Shown here piece after piece: positions 56,415 through 64,000 of a DNA stretch of 64,000 bases. The translations under genes and the position numbers were made by a program. Below the pieces are notes generated by a model. It saw nothing but the letters and a program-made list of their open reading frames with translations, did no database searches and had not been told where the DNA came from. The DNA comes from Bradyrhizobium erythrophlei. GTDB taxonomy: Bacteria; Pseudomonadota; Alphaproteobacteria; Rhizobiales; Xanthobacteraceae. Where the stretch lies: NCBI RefSeq assembly GCF_900129425.1, contig NZ_LT670817.1, forward strand, positions 5,704,001 through 5,768,000, read 5' to 3'. Numbering within the stretch: the stretch's first letter is position 1; each line of letters opens with the position of its first letter.

Positions 56415-57770
56415 TCACATTCGCCAGAACCGGACATTCGGCGGCGCGTGTGCACGATCTAGGAGTGCCTTGATATCCATCACAAGGCCGCCGCCGGGCT
56501 TCAGCCGTCCAGTTATGAGCGGCCATCCGCCCTGCCTGTATTCGTCGTGTCTTACCGCGAGAATGACGGCGTCGGCTGGCGGCAGATCGGTAAGGGGCGT
56601 GGGCGTGACGCCATATTCATGTTGGCACTCCGCCGGGTTGGCGAGAGGATCGGTAACGTGAACGTCCACGCCGAACGAGCGCAGCTCCGTCACAATGTCG
56701 ATCACTTTGGAGTTCCGGATATCCGGCACATTTTCCTTGAACGTTAATCCAAGGATCACCACCGTCTTGCCGCTGCCACCGCTTAGCAGATTCTTGACGC
56801 ACTCGCGTGCTATCCAGGCGCCCATTTGATCGTTTACGCGTCTGCCGGCAAGAATCACCTGCGGATGATACCCGGCGCGCTCCGCGCGATGGGTCAGGTA
56901 ATATGGATCCACGCCAATACAATGTCCTCCAACAAGACCGGGTGTAAATTTAAGAAAATTCCACTTGGTGCCCGCTGCGGCCAGAACGTCGGACGTATCG
57001 ATACCGAGCAAATTGAAAATCAGCGCCAGTTCGTTGATCAGCGCTATATTCAAGTCGCGCTGGGTATTCTCAATGACCTTTGCGGCTTCGGCCACCTTGA
57101 TCGACGGCGCCCTGTGAATTCCGGCAGCAACGACAGCACCGTAAACCTGAGCCACAATTTCGAGAGTCTCTGCATCCTGCCCTGAGACAACTTTCGTAAT
57201 GGTTTCAAAGCGGCGTTGTGCGTCCCCCGGATTGATACGTTCCGGGCTGTAGCCAACACGAAAATCTATTCCGTTTTTCAGTCCCGACTCGCGCTCGAGC
57301 AGCGGAACGCAGTCTTCCTCTGTTGCGCCGGGATAAACTGTCGATTCATAAACGACAATGTCACCCTTCTTCAGAGCCTTCCCAACCGTCCGCGATGCGG
57401 CAAGAACAATCGACATATCCGGTCGGTTGGTATCATCGATCGGGGTAGGAACGGTAACAATGAAGAAATCAGCCTCCCGCAAATCTGCGGGATCCGAACT
57501 CAACCGAATGTTTGCCTTGCGCAACTCATCTTCGGTGGTCTCTCGCGTGCGGTCGTGAAAGCGCTGCAATTCATCGATTCGGCCGCGATCAATATCGAAG
57601 CCGACGGCCAAGAGGCCCGCCTTCCCAAAGGCAAGTGCTACTGGCAGCCCAACATAACCAAGGCCAACAACACCGACCTTGCGACCAATCCCATTTAAAT
57701 CTGCGATAATATCCAGCCAACCTTCCGGAGTTCGGTTAAGCCAAATATCGTTTCGATTTTTGAAAGTCAA
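56415..57770 (-). CDS. UDP-N-acetyl-hexosamine 6-dehydrogenase (WbpO/TviB-like)
   Basis: 451 residues. VGVVGLGYVG at about 32-41 binds NAD. VYESTVYPGATEEDCVPLLE and GYSPERINPGD are family landmarks. The nucleophile Cys284 sits in GGHCIGVDPYYL, and the C-terminal UDP-binding domain begins with VVILGLTFKENVPDIRNSKV. It oxidises UDP-GlcNAc or UDP-GalNAc to the uronic acid. It is the intact version of the truncated gene at 48500-49459. It would supply the HexNAcA that the asnB product might amidate. Confidence 0.9.
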   Translation of the reverse strand: MTFKNRNDIWLNRTPEGWLDIIADLNGIGRKVGVVGLGYVGLPVALAFGKAGLLAVGFDIDRGRIDELQRFHDRTRETTEDELRKANIRLSSDPADLREADFFIVTVPTPIDDTNRPDMSIVLAASRTVGKALKKGDIVVYESTVYPGATEEDCVPLLERESGLKNGIDFRVGYSPERINPGDAQRRFETITKVVSGQDAETLEIVAQVYGAVVAAGIHRAPSIKVAEAAKVIENTQRDLNIALINELALIFNLLGIDTSDVLAAAGTKWNFLKFTPGLVGGHCIGVDPYYLTHRAERAGYHPQVILAGRRVNDQMGAWIARECVKNLLSGGSGKTVVILGLTFKENVPDIRNSKVIDIVTELRSFGVDVHVTDPLANPAECQHEYGVTPTPLTDLPPADAVILAVRHDEYRQGGWPLITGRLKPGGGLVMDIKALLDRAHAPPNVRFWRM

Positions 57771-58379
57771 TCTTCAGAAGCGTCTCGGTTTGATCTTGGA
57801 CAGAGATGAAACTTCCGACAGCGTCGCTGGTTCGTTGTCGCGGGATGAGGCCGCGAAGCCTAAGAAAGCTGATCCGGACCGGGACTGTGCTTCCCCCCAA
57901 GCAAATATCCTAAGCTACAAGCGACAGGGAAAGCGAAACCCGTCGTACTGCAACAGGTGCCGGCTGCCATCGGGCCGTCTCCGGGAGATCAGATGCCCTT
58001 CGATTCGTCGCTAGTCGATTGAGGTATTCTATTACTACAACCGTTAGGTATTTCGCCCGCATCGAAGAAAGTCGACTCAGAGCAGGCTGGCGGTTTGCCC
58101 ACCGACGAGCCGCCGCGGCCCCGGCACCGCGAAATACCGAGTTATATGAAGGAGCGGGAAAGGAAGCGGCCCGGAACTTCCAAGCAAAGGATGACACCGG
58201 CACTCCAAACGCCTCACTGTCGGAAACTGTACATTCACCGCGCTGCACCGCTATCGGCACCCCCCTCCTACATGATGAATCCAAGATCTGCTTACCAGTT
58301 GTGCAGGTCCCGGTGCGATCGTATATATCAATGCCTGATGGAGCGATTAGAGATTTGCTACCGGGCGCGGGTGGGCGAA
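57771..58379. other. Intergenic region with decayed lipoprotein gene
   Basis: The left 310 bases show nothing recognisable. From about 58083 the sequence aligns with the left copy of the duplicated block: first the lipoprotein tail (frameshifted), then a leader-like stretch around 58285-58379 that parallels 29340-29439. Confidence 0.55.
58085..58200 (+). pseudogene. Frameshifted remnant of the small lipoprotein gene
   Basis: The DNA parallels 29150-29265. One frame gives LPTDEPPRPRHREIPSYMKE, then RERKRP, against LPADAPPRPGTAKYDEFMRE and REKKR in the intact gene. At least one indel changes frame and the signal-peptide part is absent. Confidence 0.7.
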
Positions 58380-59246
58380 GTGGATGCTATAATCGGGAAC
58401 GCGCAATCGAAAAGCCTGGTCATAGGTGGCACCGGACTTGTCGGCGGCTACATCGTCGAGCACCTCGTACGCCGTGGCGAGCGTCCTTCTGCGTTGTCCA
58501 GATCGGAGCAGGGCAGGCCAAGCATCGATTGGTTTCGTGGCGATCTTGAGAAGCCTGACACGTTGAATTTCCCGCCGTTTGCGACGCTCTATTGCACCGC
58601 TGACGCCATTCTCCTAGCAAACGCCCTTCCCCGGCTCCTCAACCCATCATTGCAGCGCCTCGTCGCCTTCAGTTCGACCAGCGTGATCACGAAACGGGAT
58701 TCGGAAGTCCCGGCCGAATGGGAGACGATCAGAAAACTCGCCGGCGCCGAGCGAACGATCGCTGCGGCATGCGAACAGCACAATGTAGGCTGGACGATAT
58801 TGCGCCCCACGCTCATCTACACCGAGGGTCGCGACACCAATATCACACCGTTGTCGCGGCTGATCCGCCGCTTCGGTTTCATGCCGCTTGTCGGGGGAGG
58901 ACCGGGTTTGCGGCAACCGGTGCATGCGGAGGATCTGGCCATCGGAGCCGTCGCCGCGGCATCGAGTCCCGCCGCCGTTAACAAGATTTATTCGCTACCG
59001 GGTGGGGAAACGCTCACCTACCGCGAGATGGTTGGCCGAATATTCGACGGACTGCGGCTGCCACGGCGCACCATTTCGGCGCCCCCTTTTCTATGGAGAA
59101 CCGGCTTTGTTCTAGCAAAGCCGCTTTTTCCCAGTGCGAATGTGGCGATGGGTATTCGTATGATGAAGGACATGACATTCGATTCCGCGCCTGCAGTTCG
59201 GGACTTCGGCTGGAAGCCACGGAAATTCAATCCCGTGTTCGAGTAG
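58380..59246 (+). CDS. NAD-dependent epimerase/dehydratase-family protein, copy B
   Basis: 288 residues from GTG 58380, the same length as copy A. An ATG at 58338 would add 14 residues. LVIGGTGLVGGYIVEHLVRR, LRPTLIYTEGRDTNITPLSR and YSLPGGETLTYREM are shared with copy A. The two differ by scattered substitutions, for instance GGGPGLRQP against QASGLRQP. It converges on intact purU with 40 bases between stops. Enzymatic role unknown. Confidence 0.82.
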   Translation: MDAIIGNAQSKSLVIGGTGLVGGYIVEHLVRRGERPSALSRSEQGRPSIDWFRGDLEKPDTLNFPPFATLYCTADAILLANALPRLLNPSLQRLVAFSSTSVITKRDSEVPAEWETIRKLAGAERTIAAACEQHNVGWTILRPTLIYTEGRDTNITPLSRLIRRFGFMPLVGGGPGLRQPVHAEDLAIGAVAAASSPAAVNKIYSLPGGETLTYREMVGRIFDGLRLPRRTISAPPFLWRTGFVLAKPLFPSANVAMGIRMMKDMTFDSAPAVRDFGWKPRKFNPVFE

Positions 59247-59286
59247 CCTCCCGAACCCGAACTTCGGCACCGGCCTGCCTGGCCTG

Positions 59287-60150
59287 TCAATCCATAAACA
59301 CCACGGTCTTGCGGCCGTTGAGGATCACGCGGTCCTCCAGGTGATAGCGTATCGCACGCGCCAGCACGCGGCGTTCGATGTCGCGTCCCTTGCGGACGAG
59401 ATCGTCGGGCGTGTCGCGATGGCTGATGCGCTCGACGTCCTGGTCGATGATCGGGCCCTCATCGAGGTCGCTGGTGACGTAATGCGCGGTGGCACCGATC
59501 AGTTTGACGCCGCGCTCGTGCGCCTGATGGTAGGGCCGCGCGCCCTTGAAGCCCGGCAGGAACGAGTGATGGATGTTGATGCAGCGCCCCGAAAGCTTCG
59601 CCGACATCTCGTCCGAGAGGATTTGCATGTAGCGCGCAAGCACGACGAGATCGGTTTTTGTCTGCCCGGCCAAATCCCAGATCGCGGTCTCCTGCTCGCG
59701 CCTGGTCTCCTTCGTCACCGGCAAATAGTGAAACGGGATGTCGCCGAAATCGAGATTGCTGTAGGTCTCGCGCGGGTGATTGGAGACGATGGCGGTCGGA
59801 ATCATCTCGAGTTCGCCGGTGCGCCAGCGATACAGGAGATCGGCGAGGCAGTGATCGGATTTGGAGACCAGCAGCATCACCCGGCGGCGGGTGGCGCGGT
59901 CGCGCATCTGCCAGTCCATGCCGAAGCGCTCCGCGATCGCCGTGAACCCGGTCTGCAGCGTTGCCAGATTGACCGCCAGATCGGCGGCGTTGAAGACGAC
60001 CCGCATGAAGAAGTGACCGGTCTCGACATCGTTGAACTGCTGGGCGTCGAGAATGTTCTGCCCATTATGGGCCAGGAACGTCGAAACAGCCGAGACGATG
60101 CCGGGGCGATCCGGACAGGACAGTGTCAACACGTATTGATGGTCGGGCAT
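59287..60150 (-). CDS. purU: Formyltetrahydrofolate deformylase
   Basis: 287 residues. The N-terminal ACT domain (HQYVLTLSCPDRPGIVSAVS, residues about 4-80) is followed by a formyl-transferase-type hydrolase domain with VLARYMQILS, INIHHSFLPGF and DLDEGPIIDQDVERI, which hold the catalytic Asn/His/Asp. It releases formate from 10-formyl-THF for purine synthesis and folate balance. This copy is complete and is presumably the functional one. It diverges from the HemD-like gene over about 140 bases. Confidence 0.95.
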   Translation of the reverse strand: MPDHQYVLTLSCPDRPGIVSAVSTFLAHNGQNILDAQQFNDVETGHFFMRVVFNAADLAVNLATLQTGFTAIAERFGMDWQMRDRATRRRVMLLVSKSDHCLADLLYRWRTGELEMIPTAIVSNHPRETYSNLDFGDIPFHYLPVTKETRREQETAIWDLAGQTKTDLVVLARYMQILSDEMSAKLSGRCINIHHSFLPGFKGARPYHQAHERGVKLIGATAHYVTSDLDEGPIIDQDVERISHRDTPDDLVRKGRDIERRVLARAIRYHLEDRVILNGRKTVVFMD

Positions 60151-60291
60151 GGAGGCGCTTGTCTATCATTCGAAAAACGGATGGAACCGGGATTTTGCGG
60201 CCCTGCTCTATCACCCGTCACGCCCTTGCGCCAATCCCCGCCCCGGCGCCAGGATGAACAAACAAAAGGCGATCGGCGTTAGAGCAAGATC

Positions 60292-61140
60292 ATGGCTGAC
60301 AGACTGAACGGCTATCGGATTCTCATCCTGGAAACGCGCGAGGAAGCGCTGTTTTCCCGCCTGCTCACCGAGCAGGGCGCGGATGTGCTGCAATGCCCGA
60401 TGTTCACTATCCGCGATGCCCCTGATTCCGCGCCGATCGAGGCCTGGATCCAGCGTTTCATCGAAAAGCCGTGCGACGATCTGGTGCTGATGACCGGGGA
60501 AGGCCTGCGACGCCTGATGAAGGTCGCGCGGAGGATCAATCTGGAACAGGAGTTCATCGCCGCGGTCGGCAGAGCGCGAAAGTTTGCCCGCGGGCCGAAG
60601 CCCGGCCGGGCGCTGCGCGAGATCGGACTGGAGCCGCAGGTGACGACGGAGAAGCCGACCTCCGAAGGCATCGCCGAGATGCTCGCGCGGGTCGATCTGA
60701 AAGGCCGTCGCGTCGGCCTGCAGCTTTATCCCGACAAGGATCACGGCGTCCTGATCGGCGCCATATCGTCGCAAGGCGCCGGGGTCGATACCGTGCTTCC
60801 TTACGTCTACGACGCGCAGGCGGCCGAGACCAACATCATCACCGCGATCGACGAGATGGCGCAGGGCCGCATCGACGCCATTGCGCTGACCAGTTCGGGG
60901 CAGGTCCGACGCCTGATCGAGGTGGCGCAGGCGCATCGATGTGAAGACAGGTTGCGCGAGGGGCTTAAGCGCACGCCGATCGCGTCGGTCGGGCCGGTGG
61001 TCTCGGACGAACTGAAATCACAGGGCCTGCGCGCCGACATCTATCCCGCCAGCGACGCTTTTTTCATGAAGCCGCTGATATCGGCGATGGCGGCCGCGCT
61101 CGGGAAAAACCCGCCCCGGGGCGCTGCACAGTCTTCATGA
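60292..61140 (+). CDS. Uroporphyrinogen-III synthase family protein
   Basis: 282 residues with the two-lobed HemD layout. ILILETREEALFSRLLTEQG opens the first lobe, VLMTGEGLRRLM its core. The second lobe shows VGLQLYPDKDHGVLIGAISS, ALTSSGQVRRLIEV and IASVGPVVSDELKSQGLRAD. HemD closes hydroxymethylbilane to uroporphyrinogen III. Because HemD sequences diverge widely and no other heme gene is nearby, it could be a paralogue with another task. Its end overlaps the fcl end by six bases. Confidence 0.72.
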   Translation: MADRLNGYRILILETREEALFSRLLTEQGADVLQCPMFTIRDAPDSAPIEAWIQRFIEKPCDDLVLMTGEGLRRLMKVARRINLEQEFIAAVGRARKFARGPKPGRALREIGLEPQVTTEKPTSEGIAEMLARVDLKGRRVGLQLYPDKDHGVLIGAISSQGAGVDTVLPYVYDAQAAETNIITAIDEMAQGRIDAIALTSSGQVRRLIEVAQAHRCEDRLREGLKRTPIASVGPVVSDELKSQGLRADIYPASDAFFMKPLISAMAAALGKNPPRGAAQSS

Positions 61141-62082
61141 CTTTGATTCGTTCAAGTACGCCTGATAGGCGAGCCTGAGCCCGTCCTCGAGCGAGGTGCG
61201 GGCGCGCCAGCCCAGTTTGGCAAGACGGCTGACGTCGAGCAATTTACGCGGCGTGCCGTCGGGCCGCGAAGTATCGAAGCTGATGTCGCCGGTATATCCG
61301 ATGGTCGCGGCCACCACGCGCGCGAATTCGGCAATCGTTATGTCCTCGCCGGTACCGATGTTGATCAGCTCCGGACTAGAATAATTCTTCATCAGATGGA
61401 TGCAGGCGTCCGCCATATCGTCGACATAGAGGAATTCCCGCCGCGGCATGCCGGTGCCCCAGACCGTGACGTTCGAAGCCCCGGAAAGCTTCGCTTCATG
61501 AAACCGGCGGATCAGCGCGGCGACGACGTGGCTGTATTCGGGGTGATAATTGTCGCCCGGCCCGTAGAGATTGGTCGGCATCACATTGACGAAGTCGGAG
61601 CCATACTGGCTGCGATAGGCTTCGACCATTTTAATGCCGGCGATCTTGGCGATGGCATAGGGCTCGTTGGTCGGCTCCAGCGGTCCGGTCAACATGGAGT
61701 CCTCGCGCAACGGCTGCGGCGCGAGCTTCGGGTAGATGCAGGATGAGCCGAGAAACATCAGCTTCTCGGCGCCATTGACATGCGCGGCGTGGATCGCATT
61801 GGTTGCGATGATCAAATTGTCGTAGATGAATTCGGCGCGCAGGGTGTTGTTGGCGACGATGCCGCCGACCTTTGCCGCCGCCAGAAACACGACCTGCGGG
61901 CGCATTTTCGCAAACCAGGCGAACATCGCGGCCTGATCGCGCAAATCGACCTCGCTGCGTCCCGCCGTCAGCAGCTCGACATTTTCCCGGGCGAGTCTGC
62001 GCACCAGCGCAGCCCCGACCATCCCGCGATGTCCGGCAACGAAGACCGTTTTGCCTTTCAGCTCAAACGGGGTTCTTGCCAT
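61135..62082 (-). CDS. fcl: GDP-L-fucose synthase
   Basis: 315 residues from ATG 62082. An in-frame extension upstream overlaps gmd and is not protein-like for this family. The NADP motif is VFVAGHRGMVGAALVRRL. The serine and Tyr/Lys residues lie in FLGSSCIYPK and YAIAKIAGIKM, and NLYGPGDNYHPEYSHV is diagnostic of Fcl/WcaG. It epimerises and reduces GDP-4-keto-6-deoxymannose to GDP-L-fucose. It overlaps the gmd 3' end by 20 bases. Confidence 0.93.
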   Translation of the reverse strand: MARTPFELKGKTVFVAGHRGMVGAALVRRLARENVELLTAGRSEVDLRDQAAMFAWFAKMRPQVVFLAAAKVGGIVANNTLRAEFIYDNLIIATNAIHAAHVNGAEKLMFLGSSCIYPKLAPQPLREDSMLTGPLEPTNEPYAIAKIAGIKMVEAYRSQYGSDFVNVMPTNLYGPGDNYHPEYSHVVAALIRRFHEAKLSGASNVTVWGTGMPRREFLYVDDMADACIHLMKNYSSPELINIGTGEDITIAEFARVVAATIGYTGDISFDTSRPDGTPRKLLDVSRLAKLGWRARTSLEDGLRLAYQAYLNESKS

Positions 62083-63148
62083 TGGCGACCTCCCGCCGGG
62101 CAATCGCAAGGTCGCCCGCCACCATTTCCTTGACCAGTTGCGCAAAACTCGTCTTCGGCTTCCAGCCGAGCTTCTGGCGCGCCTTGCTGGCGTCGCCGAC
62201 CAGCTCATCGACTTCGGTGGGGCGGAAATACACGGGATCGATGCGAACCAGCGTCTTGCCGGACTTCCTGTCGACGCCGGTTTCCTCGATGCCCTTGCCG
62301 CGCCACTCGATGCTGCGGCCGACCTCGGCGAGTGCAAGTTCGACGAATTCGCGCACCGAACGGGTCTCGCCGGTCGCCAGTACGAAATCGTCGGGCTCGT
62401 CGGCCTGCAAGATCATGTGCATGCCTTCGACATAGTCCCTGGCGTGACCCCAGTCGCGTTTCGCGCTGAGGTTTCCGAGATAAAGCGTGTCTTCGAGACC
62501 GGTCTCGATGCGGGCGATGCTGCGCGTGATCTTGCGCGTCACGAAGGTTTCGCCGCGGATCGGACTTTCATGATTGAACAGGATGCCGTTCGAGGCATAC
62601 ATGCCGTAGGCCTCGCGGTAGTTGACCGTGATCCAGTAGCCGTAAAGCTTGGCGACGCCATAGGGCGAGCGCGGATAGAACGGCGTGGTCTCCTTTTGCG
62701 GGACCTCCTGAACCAGACCGTAGAGTTCCGAGGTGGAGGCCTGATAGAACCGGGTCTCCTTTTCCATGCCGAGGATCCGGATCGCCTCCAATAGCCGCAG
62801 CACGCCGATCGCGTCGGCATTGGCGGTATATTCCGGGCTTTCGAAGCTGACGCCGACATGGCTCTGGGCCGCGAGGTTGTAGATCTCGGTCGGCCTGATC
62901 TGCTGCATCAGCCGGATCAGGTTGGTCGAATCCGTCATGTCGCCGTAATGCAGCAGGAACGGCACATTGCCGGCGTGGGGGTCCTCGTAGAGGTGATCGA
63001 CGCGCGCGGTGTTGAATGAGGATGACCGCCGCTTGACGCCATGGACGGTGTAGCCAAGGCCGAGCAGATATTCGGCGAGATAGGCGCCGTCTTGCCCGGT
63101 AACGCCGGTGAGGAGCGCAACGCGCCGTTTCGAATCCTGAACCGCCAT
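62063..63148 (-). CDS. gmd: GDP-mannose 4,6-dehydratase
   Basis: 361 residues from ATG 63148, with GGAG five bases upstream. A GTG at 63154 would add two residues. The motif ALLTGVTGQDGAYLAEYLL, YNLAAQSHVGVSF, the catalytic YGVAKLYGYWITVNYREAYG and WGHARDYVEGM are all Gmd landmarks. It dehydrates GDP-mannose to the 4-keto-6-deoxy sugar for Fcl or for GDP-rhamnose synthesis. gmd and fcl form a two-gene unit outside the purU-bounded island. Confidence 0.95.
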   Translation of the reverse strand: MAVQDSKRRVALLTGVTGQDGAYLAEYLLGLGYTVHGVKRRSSSFNTARVDHLYEDPHAGNVPFLLHYGDMTDSTNLIRLMQQIRPTEIYNLAAQSHVGVSFESPEYTANADAIGVLRLLEAIRILGMEKETRFYQASTSELYGLVQEVPQKETTPFYPRSPYGVAKLYGYWITVNYREAYGMYASNGILFNHESPIRGETFVTRKITRSIARIETGLEDTLYLGNLSAKRDWGHARDYVEGMHMILQADEPDDFVLATGETRSVREFVELALAEVGRSIEWRGKGIEETGVDRKSGKTLVRIDPVYFRPTEVDELVGDASKARQKLGWKPKTSFAQLVKEMVAGDLAIARREVANGKNPV

Positions 63149-63580
63149 TTTCACTCCAAGCAGGCGTCGGCACCGCCCAAGCGCAGCTCAACGCCGACGA
63201 ACCACAGACCTTGCGCGCTGGACCGGCCCGCGCCCGCTGCCGCAGACCGGGCGTGCCAACCCCTAGCATGTCCCCATTTGACCGGCCAAATCGACCGCGG
63301 ACCGGCCTTCAGATCGCGGCGCAGGCCATAGCATTCGACCCCGGTGAAGTCTAATACCAAAGTCGATCGGCCCGGGGCAGTCCGGTACCTGCGACAAGTG
63401 CAGCCGTTGACGCGGTGGGGCGGGTGAAACAGGTTGACCAGCTGCGATGAACCGGGTTGATCTCGTCAATCGCCGGACAAAGAGCGCGTCAAGCGCCCCG
63501 GAACGACTGCGCCTATTCTGATCGCAAAACCGGATTCGGCCTGATCAGGCTTGCAGAATGCGCCCTGAGGGAGGGAATGC
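63149..63580. other. Divergent intergenic region between gmd and the ABC ATPase gene
   Basis: 432 bases without a supported gene. It should contain the gmd promoter leftward and the transporter promoter rightward. The one structured element noticed is the 16-base palindrome at 63276-63291. Confidence 0.45.
63276..63291. promoter_or_regulatory. Near-perfect 16-base palindrome, possible operator
   Basis: ATTTGACCGGCCAAAT is self-complementary apart from one mismatched pair. Its size and dyad symmetry suit a dimeric repressor site. It lies about 290 bases before the transporter start and 128 bases before gmd, so which gene it would control is unclear. Confidence 0.3.
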
Positions 63581-64000
63581 GTGGAACACGCTTTGGAGGT
63601 GCGCGGGGTGTCACTGCGCTTTGGCGGCGTGCGCGCGCTCACCGAGGTCAGTTTCGGCGTCAACCACGGCGAACTGTTCTCGATCATCGGCCCCAACGGC
63701 GCCGGCAAGACCTCGATCGTCAACTGCATCTCGGGCCGCTACCGGCCGACCGAAGGCCAGTTGTTCTATCGCGGGCAAGACATCACCTCGCTCAATCCGA
63801 ACGCGCGGCCCCGGCTCGGCATCGGGCGCACCTTCCAGAACCTCGCGCTGTTTCACCATATGAGCGTGCTCGACAACATCATGGTCGGGCGGCATCACCT
63901 GCTGAAGAATAATTTCATCACGGGATCGCTGTACTGGCTGACCGGCGCGCGGCGCGAAGAACTCGAGCATCGCCGCAAGGTCGAGGAGATCATCGATTTC
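63581..64000 (+). CDS. LivG-like ABC transporter ATPase, 5' part (cut by window edge)
   Basis: The frame opens at GTG 63581 behind GAGGGAGG and runs off the right edge after 140 codons. EVRGVSLRFGGVRALTEVSF, Walker A GPNGAGKTS, the Q-loop IGRTFQNLALFHHMSVLDNI and the following VGRHHLLKNN mark a LivG-type ATPase of a second HAAT-family importer. The insertion around FITGSLYWLTG is usual for this subgroup. In Bradyrhizobium such ATPases often head operons with AMP-forming CoA ligases. The PaaK-like fragment at 53452 may be a displaced piece of a similar operon. Confidence 0.88.
   Translation, partial: MEHALEVRGVSLRFGGVRALTEVSFGVNHGELFSIIGPNGAGKTSIVNCISGRYRPTEGQLFYRGQDITSLNPNARPRLGIGRTFQNLALFHHMSVLDNIMVGRHHLLKNNFITGSLYWLTGARREELEHRRKVEEIIDF

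Larger units (their letters stand above)
58083..60176. repeat. Direct repeat of the lipoprotein-epimerase-purU block, right copy
   Basis: Same order and orientation as 29145-31219. Similarity begins near GGCGGTTTGCC at 58090 and ends after ATTCGAAAA at 60176, beyond which the two copies differ completely. The copies flank about 27 kb of O-antigen genes. Confidence 0.88.

Noticed and set aside
29145..60176. Classical integrative element using purU as attachment site
   Set aside because: No integrase, excisionase, conjugation gene or tRNA was found, and the repeats are over 2 kb rather than short att sites. Homologous recombination is the simpler explanation.

Overview
This window looks like the chromosome of a high-GC alphaproteobacterium of the Bradyrhizobiaceae type (Bradyrhizobium or a close relative). 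I judge this from the heptose-type LPS core genes, the branched-chain amino acid (liv) ABC operons, the ahcY/metK pair and the palindromic GC-rich intergenic repeats. The species cannot be fixed from the sequence alone. The window is dominated by lipopolysaccharide and O-antigen genes.

Layout. (a) 1-9.1 kb: LPS inner core and precursors. A leftward operon hldD-hldE-O-antigen ligase-FlaA1-type sugar dehydratase (cut by the left edge) diverges from waaF-gmhA-gmhB, followed by a glycosyltransferase and galE. (b) 9.2-20 kb: mostly housekeeping genes. These are an MsbA-like exporter, a fumarylacetoacetate-hydrolase-family enzyme, a globin-coupled chemotaxis transducer lacking the proximal heme histidine, a 51-codon small gene, a Baeyer-Villiger-type monooxygenase, ahcY, metK and an HTH-methyltransferase. 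(c) 20-22.8 kb: a Wzz-like chain-length regulator and a polytopic Wzy-like protein. (d) 22.8-28.6 kb: a leftward liv operon (livK-H-M-G-F) ending in a MetE-like methyltransferase. (e) 29-31.2 kb and 58.1-60.2 kb: two direct copies of a lipoprotein / NAD-epimerase / purU block. (f) 31.3-57.8 kb, between those copies: an O-antigen island. (g) 60.3-64 kb: a uroporphyrinogen-III-synthase-like gene, fcl and gmd for GDP-L-fucose, and the start of another liv-type ABC transporter.

The island encodes a complete UDP-L-FucNAc pathway (fnlB, fnlA, fnlC) with a WbuB-like glycosyltransferase and a C-methyltransferase. It also holds two further glycosyltransferases, three other SAM methyltransferases, an amidotransferase (asnB), a UDP-HexNAc dehydrogenase, a UDP-uronate epimerase, a Wzx flippase and two Wzy candidates. 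The inferred product is a Wzx/Wzy-dependent O-antigen containing FucNAc, uronic acids that may be amidated, and methylated sugars. It would be attached by the ligase near the left edge, with Wzz at 20.4 kb setting chain length.

The island has been heavily rearranged. The left purU copy is broken by an 11-base and a 1-base deletion, yet a 764-base core appears identical to the intact right copy. A third purU tail at 53.4 kb is joined to the end of a phenylacetate-CoA-ligase-like gene. Next to it lies a 1.5-kb graveyard with remnants of rfbB (two oppositely oriented pieces), a sugar oxidoreductase, an acetyltransferase and an aminotransferase. There are also a decayed IS1595-type transposase, a beta-helix protein cut at that transposase, a C-terminally truncated duplicate of the UDP-sugar dehydrogenase and a frameshifted membrane protein. 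I see no tRNA, rRNA or CRISPR array.
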